Assembly (NCBI RefSeq): GCF_016342785.1
Contig: NZ_JAEINH010000003.1
Coordinates: forward strand, 1 to 64,000
Length of the DNA: 64,000 nucleotides
From: Sanguibacter suaedae
GTDB taxonomy: Bacteria; Actinomycetota; Actinomycetes; Actinomycetales; Cellulomonadaceae
Reading direction: 5' to 3'
Position 1 is the first letter of the stretch, and every line of letters starts with the position of its first letter. Under the pieces are notes generated by a model. The model ran no database searches and had not been told where the DNA came from. It saw only the letters and a list, made by a program, of their open reading frames with translations. A program made the translations under genes and the position numbers. Below, piece by piece: positions 10,770 to 18,794 of the stretch.

Positions 10770-11500
10770 GGACCTCCCAGCGCCCCGTCCTCGTCGTGCA
10801 GCACGTCCCGTGGGAGGGTCCGGGGCTCGTGGGGCGGGCGCTCGACGCCCGAGGCGTCCCGTGGCGCACCGTGACCGTCCTCGACGACGACGCCCCCGAC
10901 CTGCCTGGCGTCGACGAGCTCGCCGGGCTGATCGTCATGGGGGGCGGCATGGGGGCTCTCGACGACGTGGTGCACCCGGGGCTGGCCACCGAGCGCGCGC
11001 TTCTCGCCGACGCGACCGCCGCGGACGTCCCCGTCCTCGGGATCTGCCTCGGAATGCAGCTGCTCTCCGTCGCCCTCGGCGGCGAGCTGTTACCCGCTCA
11101 CGGCGAGGAGATCGGCGTCGGCCCGGTGTCCATCACCGGGGACGGGCTGCGCGACCCGTACCTCTACCCGCTGACGGTCGACGCCACACCCGAGCCGGAG
11201 GTGGTCCACTGGCACGCTGACGCCGCCACCCTCCCTCCGGGCGGGACGGTCCTCGCGTCGACGCCGACGACGCCGGTCCAGGCGTTCCGCCACGGGAGCG
11301 CGGTCGGGCTGCAGTTCCACCTCGAGCTCGATGGTCCGATGCTCGACGTGTGGCTGTCGACCCGCGCGATGGTCGCCGACCTCACACCGGAGACGGTCGG
11401 GACGTTGCGCTCCGACGCGGCCGCGCGTTTCTCGACCCTCGTCCCTCGCGCTCTCGTGGCGTTCGGTGCGTTCGCGGACGACGCAGCACGTCGTGGCTGA
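10766..11500 (+). CDS. Class I glutamine amidotransferase domain protein
   Basis: A 244-residue class I glutamine amidotransferase. The nucleophile elbow is GICLGMQLLS (catalytic Cys), with an upstream MGGGMGALDD oxyanion strand. The catalytic His region reads LQFHLE rather than the usual FHPE, keeping His and Glu but replacing Pro with Leu. It resembles stand-alone GMP-synthase-like amidotransferases. Partner and substrate are unknown. It overlaps both neighbours: ATGA with the DUF4241 gene, and 8 nt with the downstream kinase. Confidence 0.82.
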   Translation: MRTSQRPVLVVQHVPWEGPGLVGRALDARGVPWRTVTVLDDDAPDLPGVDELAGLIVMGGGMGALDDVVHPGLATERALLADATAADVPVLGICLGMQLLSVALGGELLPAHGEEIGVGPVSITGDGLRDPYLYPLTVDATPEPEVVHWHADAATLPPGGTVLASTPTTPVQAFRHGSAVGLQFHLELDGPMLDVWLSTRAMVADLTPETVGTLRSDAAARFSTLVPRALVAFGAFADDAARRG

Positions 11501-12407
11501 CCGGCCGCCCGCCGAGGTCGAGGTGGGCCCGGGGCTCGTCCGGGCGCTGCTCGCCGAGCAGTGCCCGGTCGTCGACGGCATCGGTCCGGTGTCCGCGATG
11601 CCCGTGGAGCTCGTGGCGCAGGGCTGGGACAACTCGATGTTCCGGCTCGGCGAGGACCTGGCCGTCCGCCTGCCCCGTCGCCAGCTCGGCGCGGCCCTGC
11701 TCCGGAACGAGCAGGCGTGGCTCGGACAGGTCGCGGACCGGGTGGACGTCCCGGTCCCGGTCCCGGTCTTCGCCGGACGTCCGGGGGCCGGGTACCCGTG
11801 GCACTGGAGCGTCGTCCCGTGGATCGGCGGGCGGGCGGCGGGGACCGTCGACCGGACGGACCGACGTCGTCTCGCGGAGCCCCTCGGGCGGTTCGTCACG
11901 CAGCTCGCCGTTCCTGCACCCCCGGACGCGCCGGTGAACAGGTTCCGCGGCGTCCCCCTCGCAGCACGCGACGCCGTCGTCGACGAGCGGCTGGACCTGA
12001 TCCGTCATCCACGGACCGACGACCTGCGCTCCGTGTGGGACGAGGCGCGGTCGGCACCGGCCTGGGACGGACCTCCGCTGTGGCTGCACGGCGACCTCCA
12101 CCCGTTCAACATTATCGTCGACGACAGCCCGCTCCCCCGTCTCCGCGCAGTGGTCGACTTCGGCGACATGACCTCGGGCGACCCCGCGTGCGACCTCGCC
12201 GCCGCATGGCTCGTCCTCGACCCGGAGGGCCGCGAGACGTTCCGGCACACCGTGGATGCCGCTCGCGGTCCGGGCGAGGACGCGTGGCGTCGTGCGCGGG
12301 GGTGGGCCCTCGTCATGTCGACGTCGATGCTCGCCGACTCCGACGACGACCCGGTCTTCGCGCGACTGGGGGCCGACATCGTCGACGAGGTCCTCGTGGA
12401 CCGTTGA
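11493..12407 (+). CDS. Aminoglycoside phosphotransferase (APH) family kinase-like protein
   Basis: A 304-residue protein with the APH fold. The catalytic loop is LHGDLHPFNII (Asp as base) and the metal-binding motif VVDFGDMTSGDPACDLA corresponds to the DFG/IDxxD element. The N-lobe contains GWDNSMFRL and a Lys-poor VRLPRR strand. Proteins of this type in actinobacteria are often annotated as macrolide or aminoglycoside phosphotransferases, but many act on metabolites, so resistance should not be assumed. The GTG start at 11493 overlaps the end of the amidotransferase gene and lacks a clear ribosome binding site, suggesting coupling. A strong hairpin follows the stop. Confidence 0.8.
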   Translation: MADRPPAEVEVGPGLVRALLAEQCPVVDGIGPVSAMPVELVAQGWDNSMFRLGEDLAVRLPRRQLGAALLRNEQAWLGQVADRVDVPVPVPVFAGRPGAGYPWHWSVVPWIGGRAAGTVDRTDRRRLAEPLGRFVTQLAVPAPPDAPVNRFRGVPLAARDAVVDERLDLIRHPRTDDLRSVWDEARSAPAWDGPPLWLHGDLHPFNIIVDDSPLPRLRAVVDFGDMTSGDPACDLAAAWLVLDPEGRETFRHTVDAARGPGEDAWRRARGWALVMSTSMLADSDDDPVFARLGADIVDEVLVDR

Positions 12408-12422
12408 ACCCGCGACCGGCAA

Positions 12423-12460
12423 CGACGACGGGCGCCCACCGTGGTGGGCGCCCGTCGTCG
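12423..12460. terminator. Bidirectional terminator between the APH gene and acnA
   Basis: A perfect inverted repeat spans 12423-12460, with about 17 paired bases per arm and a 4-nt loop. It lies between two convergent stop codons (12407 on plus, 12477 on minus), so it can end transcription from both sides. The stem is GC-rich with no U-tract. Confidence 0.85.
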
Positions 12461-12476
12461 GTCGTGCGTCGTGCGG

Positions 12477-15299
12477 TCAGCTCGTGACGAGCGACCGGAG
12501 CACGTACTGGAGGATCCCGCCGTTGCGGTAGTAGTCCGCCTCGCCCGGGGTGTCGATGCGCACGACGGCGTCGAAGGTGACGACCGATCCGTCGGCCTTC
12601 GTCGCGGTGACGGCGAGCGTCGACGGCGTGGTGCCGTCGTTGAGCGCGGTCACGCCGGCGATGTCGAACGTCTCCGTGCCGTCGAGACCGAGCGAGGCCG
12701 CCGACTCCCCTGCCGGGAACTGCAGCGGGAGGACACCCATGCCGATGAGGTTCGAGCGGTGGATCCGCTCGAAGCTCTCGGTGATGACGGCCTTGACCCC
12801 GAGGAGCGCCGTGCCCTTCGCGGCCCAGTCACGGGACGAGCCGGAGCCGTACTCCTTGCCGCCGAGGATCACGAGGGGCGTGCCCTGGGCCGCGTAGTCC
12901 TGCGCAGCGTCGTAGATGAACGACTGCTCACCGGTGACGAAGTTGTACGTGTACCCGCCCTCGACGTCCTGGAGGAGCTGGTTGCGCAGGCGGATGTTCG
13001 CGAAGGTCCCGCGGATCATCACCTCGTGGTTCCCACGGCGCGAGCCGTACGAGTTGAAGTCCTTGCGCTCGATCCCGTTCTCCGCGAGGTACTCGGCCGC
13101 CGGGGTCCCGGGCTTGATCGCCCCAGCCGGGCTGATGTGGTCCGTCGTCACCGAGTCGCCGAGCTTCGCGAGCACGCGGGCGCCCGAGATGTCGGTGACC
13201 GGGTCGGGCGTCATCGTCATGCCCTCGAAGTACGGGGGCTTGCGCACGTAGGTGGACTCGGAGTCCCACGCGAAGGTGTTGCCCTCCGGGGTGGGCAGCG
13301 CGCGCCACTTGTCGTCACCGGCGAAGACGTCGGCGTAGTCCTTGGTGAACATGCCGCGGTTGATCGAGGTGTCGATGGTCGACTGGACCTCGTCGGCCGT
13401 CGGCCAGATGTCCGCGAGGAACACGTCGGTGCCGTCCTCGGCCTGCCCGAGCGGCTCGTTCTCGAAGTCGAAGTCCATGGTGCCCGCGAGGGCGTACGCG
13501 ATGACGAGGGGCGGCGACGCGAGGTAGTTCATCTTCACGTCGGGGTTGATGCGCCCCTCGAAGTTGCGGTTGCCGGAGAGGACCGACACGACGGAGAGGT
13601 CGTGCTCGTTCACGGTGGCCGAGACCTCCTCCGGGAGCGGCCCGGAGTTCCCGATGCACGTCGCGCAGCCGTAGCCGACGAGGTGGAAGCCGAGCTTCTC
13701 GAGGTACGGCCAGAGCTCGGCCTTCTCGTAGTAGTCGGTGACGACCTTGGACCCGGGGGCCATGGAGGTCTTGACCCACGGCTTGGCGACGAGACCCTTG
13801 TCGACGGCCTTCTTGGCCAGGAGGCCGGCCGCGAGCATCACGGACGGGTTCGACGTGTTGGTGCACGACGTGATCGACGCGATGACCACGTGACCGTGGT
13901 CGAGCTCCGTCCGCGTGCCGTCGGCGAGCGTCAGCGGAGTGCGCTTGTGCGGACGCGTCTCCGAGTTGCCCGCGGGGACGTCGGCAGGTGCGGCGCTGCT
14001 GTCGGCGTGCGCACCGGCGGCGATCGGGTCCGATGCGGGGAAGGTCTCCGAGACGGACTCGTCGAGCCCTCGGAAGGCGGCGGCCGAGTCGGAGTCCACG
14101 TAGTCGAGGATGGACGTCGCGAACGACTCCTTGGCCGCGGTGAGCTCGATGCGGTCCTGCGGGCGCTTGGGCCCGGCGATCGACGGGACGACGGTGGAGA
14201 GGTCGAGCTCGAGGTACTCGGAGAAGACGGGCTCGGTGTACCCCTCGGCCTGCGGGTCGTGCCAGAGACCCTGCTCCTTCGTGTACGCCTCGACGAGCGC
14301 GAGCTGCTCCTCGCTGCGTCCCGTGAGACGCAGGTAGTCCATGGTGACCTCGTCGATCGGGAAGATCGCGGCGGTCGAGCCGAACTCGGGGCTCATGTTC
14401 CCGATCGTCGCACGGTTGGCGAGCGGCACTGCCGCGACGCCCTCGCCGTAGAACTCGACGAACTTGCCGACCACGCCGTGCTGGCGCAGCTGCTGCGTGA
14501 TGGTGAGGACGACGTCGGTGGCGGTCACGCCGGACGGGATCTGTCCGGTGAGCTTGAAGCCGACGACGCGCGGGATGAGCATCGACACGGGCTGTCCGAG
14601 CATCGCGGCCTCGGCCTCGATGCCGCCGACCCCCCAGCCGAGGACTCCGAGCCCGTTGACCATGGTGGTGTGGGAGTCGGTCCCGACGCAGGTGTCAGGG
14701 TACGCGCGGACGACACCGTCGACCTCGCGGGTCATGACGGTCCGGGCGAGGTACTCGATGTTCACCTGGTGGACGATGCCGGTACCCGGGGGGACGACCT
14801 TGAAGTCGTCGAACGCCGTCTGGCCCCACCGCAGGAACTGGTAACGCTCGAAGTTGCGCTCGTACTCGAGGTCGACGTTGCGCTGGAACGCGTCCGCGCG
14901 ACCGGCGACGTCGATCTGCACGGAGTGGTCGATGACCAGCTCGGCGGGAGCGAGGGGGTTGATCCGTGCGGGGTCACCGCCGAGGTCGGCGACGGCCTCG
15001 CGCATCGTGGCGAGGTCGACGACGCACGGCACGCCGGTGAAGTCCTGCATGATCACGCGGGCGGGCGTGAACTGGATCTCGGTGTCGGGCTGGGCCGACG
15101 GGTCCCAGGCGGCGATGGCCCGGACGTGGTCGGCGGTGATGTTCGCACCGTCCTCGGTGCGGAGAAGGTTCTCGGCGAGGACCTTGAGGCTGAACGGGAG
15201 ACGGTCCGTCCCCTGCACTGCGGAGAGCCGGTAGATCTCGTACGAGGCGTCTGCGACCTCGAGAGTTCCCTTCGACCTGAACGTGTCGACGCTGCTCAC
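12477..15299 (-). CDS. acnA: Aconitate hydratase A (monomeric)
   Basis: A 940-residue aconitase of the AcnA/IRP1 type. The three [4Fe-4S] cysteines are visible: Cys479 (SCTNTSN), Cys545 and Cys548 ([12 protein letters not shown]). [16 protein letters not shown] and the C-terminal swivel domain motifs [13 protein letters not shown] and [13 protein letters not shown] are all present. It interconverts citrate and isocitrate in the TCA cycle. A low-complexity insert of about 40 residues (around 415-455, Ser/Ala/Asp-rich) is common in actinobacterial forms. The GTG at 15299 has GAAGGAG 7 nt upstream; an ATG at 15330 is a weaker alternative. A palindromic operator overlaps its predicted promoter. 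No acnR-type repressor gene lies next to it, unlike in several other actinobacteria. Confidence 0.97.
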   Translation of the reverse strand: MSSVDTFRSKGTLEVADASYEIYRLSAVQGTDRLPFSLKVLAENLLRTEDGANITADHVRAIAAWDPSAQPDTEIQFTPARVIMQDFTGVPCVVDLATMREAVADLGGDPARINPLAPAELVIDHSVQIDVAGRADAFQRNVDLEYERNFERYQFLRWGQTAFDDFKVVPPGTGIVHQVNIEYLARTVMTREVDGVVRAYPDTCVGTDSHTTMVNGLGVLGWGVGGIEAEAAMLGQPVSMLIPRVVGFKLTGQIPSGVTATDVVLTITQQLRQHGVVGKFVEFYGEGVAAVPLANRATIGNMSPEFGSTAAIFPIDEVTMDYLRLTGRSEEQLALVEAYTKEQGLWHDPQAEGYTEPVFSEYLELDLSTVVPSIAGPKRPQDRIELTAAKESFATSILDYVDSDSAAAFRGLDESVSETFPASDPIAAGAHADSSAAPADVPAGNSETRPHKRTPLTLADGTRTELDHGHVVIASITSCTNTSNPSVMLAAGLLAKKAVDKGLVAKPWVKTSMAPGSKVVTDYYEKAELWPYLEKLGFHLVGYGCATCIGNSGPLPEEVSATVNEHDLSVVSVLSGNRNFEGRINPDVKMNYLASPPLVIAYALAGTMDFDFENEPLGQAEDGTDVFLADIWPTADEVQSTIDTSINRGMFTKDYADVFAGDDKWRALPTPEGNTFAWDSESTYVRKPPYFEGMTMTPDPVTDISGARVLAKLGDSVTTDHISPAGAIKPGTPAAEYLAENGIERKDFNSYGSRRGNHEVMIRGTFANIRLRNQLLQDVEGGYTYNFVTGEQSFIYDAAQDYAAQGTPLVILGGKEYGSGSSRDWAAKGTALLGVKAVITESFERIHRSNLIGMGVLPLQFPAGESAASLGLDGTETFDIAGVTALNDGTTPSTLAVTATKADGSVVTFDAVVRIDTPGEADYYRNGGILQYVLRSLVTS

Positions 15300-15454
15300 G
15301 AACGCTCCTTCTTCTGTTGCGGGTGACATGCTCCGCTCCCGAGCCACGGCGTCGGCCGTCGTCAGGGTCCGGGACATCTGGTTCTGGGGCTGCTGTCCAG
15401 CCTACGCCGGACGCGTGCCGTGGCGACCTGCGCGGTCCCCCCACGGCCGTGGCC

Positions 15455-15485
15455 AGCATACCCCATGTATCTTGACGTCAAGATA
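15455..15485 (-). promoter_or_regulatory. acnA promoter with overlapping 18-bp palindromic operator
   Basis: TATCTTGACGTCAAGATA at 15468-15485 is a perfect 18-bp palindrome about 170 nt upstream of acnA. Its lower strand supplies TTGACG (15476-15481), and TATGCT follows at 15455-15460, so operator and -35 box coincide. The spacer is 15 nt, shorter than optimal. Such a site fits a TetR- or MarR-type dimer that would block RNA polymerase. AcnR represses acn in corynebacteria, but its published site differs from this one as far as I recall, so the regulator is unknown. Confidence 0.7.
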
Positions 15486-15595
15486 GTTAGGGCAGGCTCA
15501 CGTCGCACGACGGTTCACCGCGGTCGCGTGCGCGAGGACCAGGACGGCCGTCATCACGAGCAGCTCTCCCGCCGTCTCCGTGAGCGTCATGAGCG

Positions 15596-15635
15596 CGACG
15601 AGCCCTCGACCGGGTGATGGGTCGAGGGCTCGTCG
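15596..15635 (-). terminator. Terminator of the pectate lyase gene
   Basis: A perfect 16-bp inverted repeat (15596-15611 with 15620-15635) with an 8-nt loop lies about 60 nt past the pectate lyase stop on the minus strand. It separates that gene from the acnA promoter. Confidence 0.8.
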
Positions 15636-15697
15636 GCCGCGGAAGACGGTCTTCCTGCCCGGGCACGGCAACCGTCACCCAGGCAGGCCTGTGGTCG

Positions 15698-16990
15698 TCA
15701 CTTGTAGACGACGGCCTCGCGCGTGTAGATGCACTGCGAGCTGGGCCCGTTGCCGAGCTTCTTGGCGTCGCCACCCTGGCTCTTGAGGATGCCCCTGTAC
15801 CACTCGCACACGGGGATCTTCTTGGAGGGGTCGCCGACGACGGTGAGGTTGGAGATGGTCGCCGTGTCGCCGTAGTTCGTGTTGAGACCCACGATCGACC
15901 CTGCCGGGGCGATGACGCGGACGTTGTCGACGATCACGTGGCGCTTGTGCTGCGTGGCGCAGTTGCCGCAGGACCGGTAGAGCTTCCCGATGTCCTCGAC
16001 CTCGAAGTTCTTGATCACGAAGGTCCCCGGGCCGTTGTGCTGGAAGACCTTGTCGTGGGCCTTGCGAGCGCCACCGCCGTTGATGGTGAACGTCTGGGTC
16101 GCCTTGGTGCCCTTGAACGTGGCGGCGTCCTCGCCGACGTCCTCCCACCAGACGTTCTCGAGCGTGCAGGTGCCGAGGCAGTGCACGCCGTCGCCGGCGC
16201 CGGTGCCGATGATGACGTTCTTGAGGGTCGCGCCGTCGGCCAGCTGGAACATGGCGGGCTGCGACTCGCTCTGGTCACCGGCGGAGATCCCGTAGTAACG
16301 CCTGAGCTTGCCGTCGAACGACGTCGGGACCTTCTGGGTGGACGACACCTTGACGTCCGAGGTCGCCTTGGGCCACGCGCCCACGGCGGGGGTCGAGGGC
16401 GCGGTCACGGGCGCTCCGCCGGAGACCTTCACGAGCTGCCACTGCTGGTTGTACTGGTTGTTGTCCTTGGACTGCGTGATCGTGGCGCTGTTCTTGGTCG
16501 ACCGGTCGGTGACCCCGATGGCCATGCCCGAGTTCTGGTTGACGAGGCGGACTCGGCCCCCCTCGGCGTCGACGAGCCGGAAGCGCTGGTTGGCTCCACC
16601 GAGGTCGGTGAACTGGCGGACCTCGGCACCGGAGGTCGTGCTCCACTCCCAGACGTCGAGGACCTTGCCGGAGCTGCGGCTCTTGACACGGTAGGTCCCG
16701 TCACCGTTCGCGATGAGCTGGAACTGCTGGTTGGCCGCATCGGTGCGGGTCCACTGGATGATCTTGGAGCCGTCGGCGCTGGACTTGCCCGAGACGTCCA
16801 TGGCCTTGCCGCTCTGGCGGTTGACGAGCACGTACCACGCGCCCGAGTCGACCGTCGCGGCGCTGGCGGCCGTCGGGAGCGCGAGGGTGCCGACGACGGC
16901 GAGGGCTGCGGTGAGCACCGCGGCGAGCGCGGCGCGGAGCGGACGGCGGCTCGCTCCGCGGGGACTGGTTGCGCTGTGTGTTCGGCGCAT
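15698..16990 (-). CDS. Secreted pectate lyase, PL3 family, with N-terminal ricin-type lectin domain
   Basis: A 430-residue secreted enzyme. A basic N-terminus and hydrophobic core (about residues 18-44, ending TAASAA) form a Sec signal peptide. Residues about 48-190 are a beta-trefoil CBM13/ricin lectin: three repeats with the pattern LVNRQSGKAMDV...QW, as in SGKVLDV...QF and SGMAIGV...QW. After a Pro/Ala linker, residues about 215-430 match family PL3 pectate lyases (DGVHCLGTCTLENVWWEDV, AHDKVFQHNGPG, RSCGNC). PL3 enzymes cut polygalacturonate by calcium-dependent beta-elimination. The ATG at 16990 has GAGAGG 8 nt upstream. A LacI-like operator overlaps its promoter, so it is probably induced by a plant-polymer sugar. 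Confidence 0.93.
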   Translation of the reverse strand: MRRTHSATSPRGASRRPLRAALAAVLTAALAVVGTLALPTAASAATVDSGAWYVLVNRQSGKAMDVSGKSSADGSKIIQWTRTDAANQQFQLIANGDGTYRVKSRSSGKVLDVWEWSTTSGAEVRQFTDLGGANQRFRLVDAEGGRVRLVNQNSGMAIGVTDRSTKNSATITQSKDNNQYNQQWQLVKVSGGAPVTAPSTPAVGAWPKATSDVKVSSTQKVPTSFDGKLRRYYGISAGDQSESQPAMFQLADGATLKNVIIGTGAGDGVHCLGTCTLENVWWEDVGEDAATFKGTKATQTFTINGGGARKAHDKVFQHNGPGTFVIKNFEVEDIGKLYRSCGNCATQHKRHVIVDNVRVIAPAGSIVGLNTNYGDTATISNLTVVGDPSKKIPVCEWYRGILKSQGGDAKKLGNGPSSQCIYTREAVVYK

Positions 16991-17052
16991 AGGGGTTCCT
17001 CTCGACCTGCTGGAGGCCCGTGCCAGGACCAGATCGCCTGGCCACGGGGGTA

Positions 17053-17093
17053 GTACAACGTTGTACCGTAGCCATGTGGGGCATCCCCGTCAA
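17053..17093 (-). promoter_or_regulatory. Pectate lyase promoter with LacI-family operator
   Basis: On the minus strand, TTGACG (17088-17093), a 17-nt spacer and TACGGT (17065-17070) form a near-consensus housekeeping promoter. The 14-bp palindrome GTACAACGTTGTAC (17053-17066) starts inside the -10 box and covers the predicted transcription start. A palindrome with a central CG is the hallmark of LacI/GalR-family operators, and this position fits repression relieved by a sugar ligand. The regulator gene is not next to it. Confidence 0.8.
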
Positions 17094-17158
17094 AGGTGGA
17101 CAGACTTGACGGATCGCGCGAGGCGACCCGCACCGGCCCGCAGCCGCCGGACACAGCA

Positions 17159-17193
17159 CGAGGCGCCGGGGACCAGTGGTCCCCGGCGCCTCG
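17159..17193 (-). terminator. Terminator after the 29-residue peptide gene
   Basis: A perfect 16-bp inverted repeat (17159-17174 with 17178-17193) with a 3-nt loop begins 11 nt after the stop codon of the small gene at 17205-17294. It would also terminate readthrough from the methyltransferase gene upstream. Confidence 0.8.
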
Positions 17194-17204
17194 GACGCCT
17201 CGGC

Positions 17205-17294
17205 TCAGAGCCGGACGCGCTTCGGGTTGCTCACCGAGCGCAGCTCGTCACGCCCCGTCTCGATCCCTCGGCCCTGGTCGTCGGTCTCGTTCAT
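17205..17294 (-). CDS. Putative 29-residue peptide
   Basis: A short frame encodes a hydrophilic, highly charged peptide that begins MNETDDQGRGIETGRDELRS and ends in a basic SNPKRVRL. The ATG at 17294 has GGGGAG 6 nt upstream, and a strong terminator starts 11 nt after the stop, so the unit looks like a real gene and not a chance frame. It lies 101 nt downstream of the RNA methyltransferase gene on the same strand. The peptide has no Cys, no signal and no membrane segment. It could be a stand-alone small protein or a leader-like or precursor peptide. No modifying enzyme is encoded nearby. I do not recognise it. Confidence 0.45.
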   Translation of the reverse strand: MNETDDQGRGIETGRDELRSVSNPKRVRL

Positions 17295-17395
17295 AACCAT
17301 CTCCCCCCGGATGTGGTGCCAGTGCATCCAGTGTGCCGCAGCACTCGTTTCGCGCACGTCCTACGGAGGTGAAATCGGTGTGACGCAGGCCTCTC

Positions 17396-18718
17396 CTAGC
17401 GGGTGAGGACCGCCACGCACTCCACGTGGTGCGTCATGGGGAACAGGTCGAAGGCCCGCAGGTCGGAGAGGTTGTAGCCTGCCTCCGCGAAGTAGGCGAC
17501 GTCGCGAGCCAGCGCCGCCGGGTCGCAGGCCACGTACACGACCCGTGACGGGGAGAGCGCCACGACCTCTCTCACCGTCTTCGCCCCGGCGCCCGTGCGC
17601 GGGGGGTCGAGGACCACGACGTCCGCGCCACCCACGGCACCGTGCCCGGACGTCCGCAGGACGGTCGCGACCTGGCCGTGGTGGATCTCCACCTGCTCGT
17701 AGGCGTGGGCGTTGCGCCGGGCGTCCTTGGCGGCGCGCTCGTCCCCCTCGACCGCGACCACGCGGCCCACCGGGCCGACGGCGCGCGCGAGGGGGACCGT
17801 GAAAAGGCCGGCGCCGGAGAAGAGGTCGAGCACCGTCGCGTCCGTGAGGTCTCCGTCGGCACCGCCCCTGGCCGCGTCGAGCACGACCTGCGCGAGGAGC
17901 GAGGGCGCCTCCCGGTGGACCTGCCAGAACCCGTCGGCCGCGACCCGGAAGTCGAGGTCCGTGCCGTCGACCCGCACCGACTCGGTGACGGTGCGCCGCG
18001 CGTTGGGGCGCTTGTCCACGTGCCCGCTGCGCCACACGAGACCGTCGACGAGCACCAGGGGGTCGGCGCCCGAGGCAGGTGCCACGACCTCGATGCGGGA
18101 CCCGGCACGCCAGCGCCGCGAGAACACGCGCTCCGCCTCGGCCGCCTCGAGGACCTGCTCGGTCGCGAGCGGCATGGTGTGCAGCGGCAGGACGTCGTGC
18201 GAGCGTGGGCGGCGCATGCCGGCCCGGCCCTCGTCGTCGGCGACGAGCTCGATCCTCGTGCGCCACCCGAGGCCGCCGCGAGCGTCGTCCCCCGGCGCGC
18301 CCTCGACGACGACGTCACGCTCCAGCTTCGCCAGCCGGCTCATCTGCTCGGCGACGACGGAGGCCTTCCAGGTGCGCTGCGCGTCGAGCGACACGTGCGC
18401 GAGCTCGCCTCCGCCGACCCCTCCGGGGCCCGCCTGGGGCCAGGCGGACCGTACTCGGTCCGGGGACGCCTCGAGGACCTTCACCGCGTCGGCGCGCCAG
18501 AAGCTCGCCGCCTCCCCCGTGTCCGTGAGCCGCGCGAGGACCTTCTCCCCCGGCAGCGCGTGCCGCACGAACACGACCCGGCCCTCGTGCCGCGCCACGC
18601 AGTGGCCGCCGTGCGCGACGGGGCCCACCTCAAGCTCGACGGGTTCGGCCGGGGTCTCCGGGAGGGCGGCGGAAGTCGGGTCGGTGGGAACGGTCACGTC
18701 GGACGGGTCGGTAGGCAC
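17396..18718 (-). CDS. Class I SAM-dependent RNA uridine C5-methyltransferase (RumA/TrmA family) with TRAM domain
   Basis: A 440-residue protein. Residues about 24-85 form a TRAM domain (ELEVGPVAHGGHCVARHEGRVVFV). The Rossmann fold follows with SAM motif I DLFSGAGLFTVPLA, the VVLDPPRTGAG motif and the catalytic-Cys motif YVACDPAALARD, all diagnostic of RNA m5U methyltransferases. The four Fe-S cysteines of E. coli RlmD near the N-terminus are not evident, as in many actinobacterial members. Orthologous position: next to an APC permease and the two TrkA genes, as Rv2689c in M. tuberculosis. The GTG start at 18718 is preceded by GATACT and 6 nt (leaderless pattern). Whether it modifies 23S rRNA or tRNA cannot be told. 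Confidence 0.88.
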   Translation of the reverse strand: MPTDPSDVTVPTDPTSAALPETPAEPVELEVGPVAHGGHCVARHEGRVVFVRHALPGEKVLARLTDTGEAASFWRADAVKVLEASPDRVRSAWPQAGPGGVGGGELAHVSLDAQRTWKASVVAEQMSRLAKLERDVVVEGAPGDDARGGLGWRTRIELVADDEGRAGMRRPRSHDVLPLHTMPLATEQVLEAAEAERVFSRRWRAGSRIEVVAPASGADPLVLVDGLVWRSGHVDKRPNARRTVTESVRVDGTDLDFRVAADGFWQVHREAPSLLAQVVLDAARGGADGDLTDATVLDLFSGAGLFTVPLARAVGPVGRVVAVEGDERAAKDARRNAHAYEQVEIHHGQVATVLRTSGHGAVGGADVVVLDPPRTGAGAKTVREVVALSPSRVVYVACDPAALARDVAYFAEAGYNLSDLRAFDLFPMTHHVECVAVLTR

Positions 18719-18724
18719 GCCCCC

Positions 18725-18730
18725 AGTATC
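18725..18730 (-). promoter_or_regulatory. Leaderless -10 element of the RumA-like methyltransferase gene
   Basis: GATACT (minus strand) ends exactly 6 nt before the GTG start, and the 6 nt are GGGGGC. The DUF3093 gene has GACAAT and the same GGGGGC before its ATG. There is no room for a Shine-Dalgarno leader. Confidence 0.55.
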
Positions 18731-18755
18731 CCCCGACGCCCCGGCGACGCGGGAC

Positions 18756-18785
18756 GACCGCGACCGCGACCGCGACCGCGACCGC
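18756..18785. repeat. Hexanucleotide tandem repeat (GACCGC)5
   Basis: Five perfect copies of GACCGC lie in the 76-nt gap between the permease stop and the methyltransferase start. On the minus strand this places a GCGGTC array 26-55 nt upstream of the predicted -10 of the methyltransferase gene. Copy-number change by slippage is plausible and would alter promoter spacing (inference). Confidence 0.85.
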
Positions 18786-18794
18786 GCGAACCTG

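Larger units (their letters stand above)
15300..15697. other. Gene-free interval upstream of acnA
   Basis: About 400 nt lie between the acnA start and the pectate lyase stop, both on the minus strand. The interval holds the acnA promoter and operator (15455-15485), the terminator of the pectate lyase gene (15596-15635) and a second, imperfect GC hairpin near 15655-15690. A 30-codon hydrophobic frame at 15498-15590 has no ribosome binding site and is not accepted as a gene. The rest shows nothing recognisable. Confidence 0.6.

Noticed and set aside
11493-12407. Antibiotic resistance assignment for the APH-family kinase
   Set aside because: The APH fold is shared by many metabolite kinases. 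The neighbours (DUF4241, amidotransferase) give no resistance context.
12441-15326. A 961-codon open frame on the plus strand opposite acnA
   Set aside because: It mirrors the codon periodicity of acnA. The translation is Arg/Val/Asp/Gly-rich without any domain, and acnA itself is unmistakable. The same applies to long frames opposite metH (36749-40540), the flavin oxidase (642-2759), the monooxygenase (2690-4237) and parC (32631-35156).
15498-15590. A 30-codon minus-strand frame encoding a hydrophobic peptide (MTLTETAGELLVMTAVLVLA start)
   Set aside because: It has no ribosome binding site and no promoter of its own, and it begins just after the pectate lyase terminator. The composition could arise by chance from GC-rich DNA.
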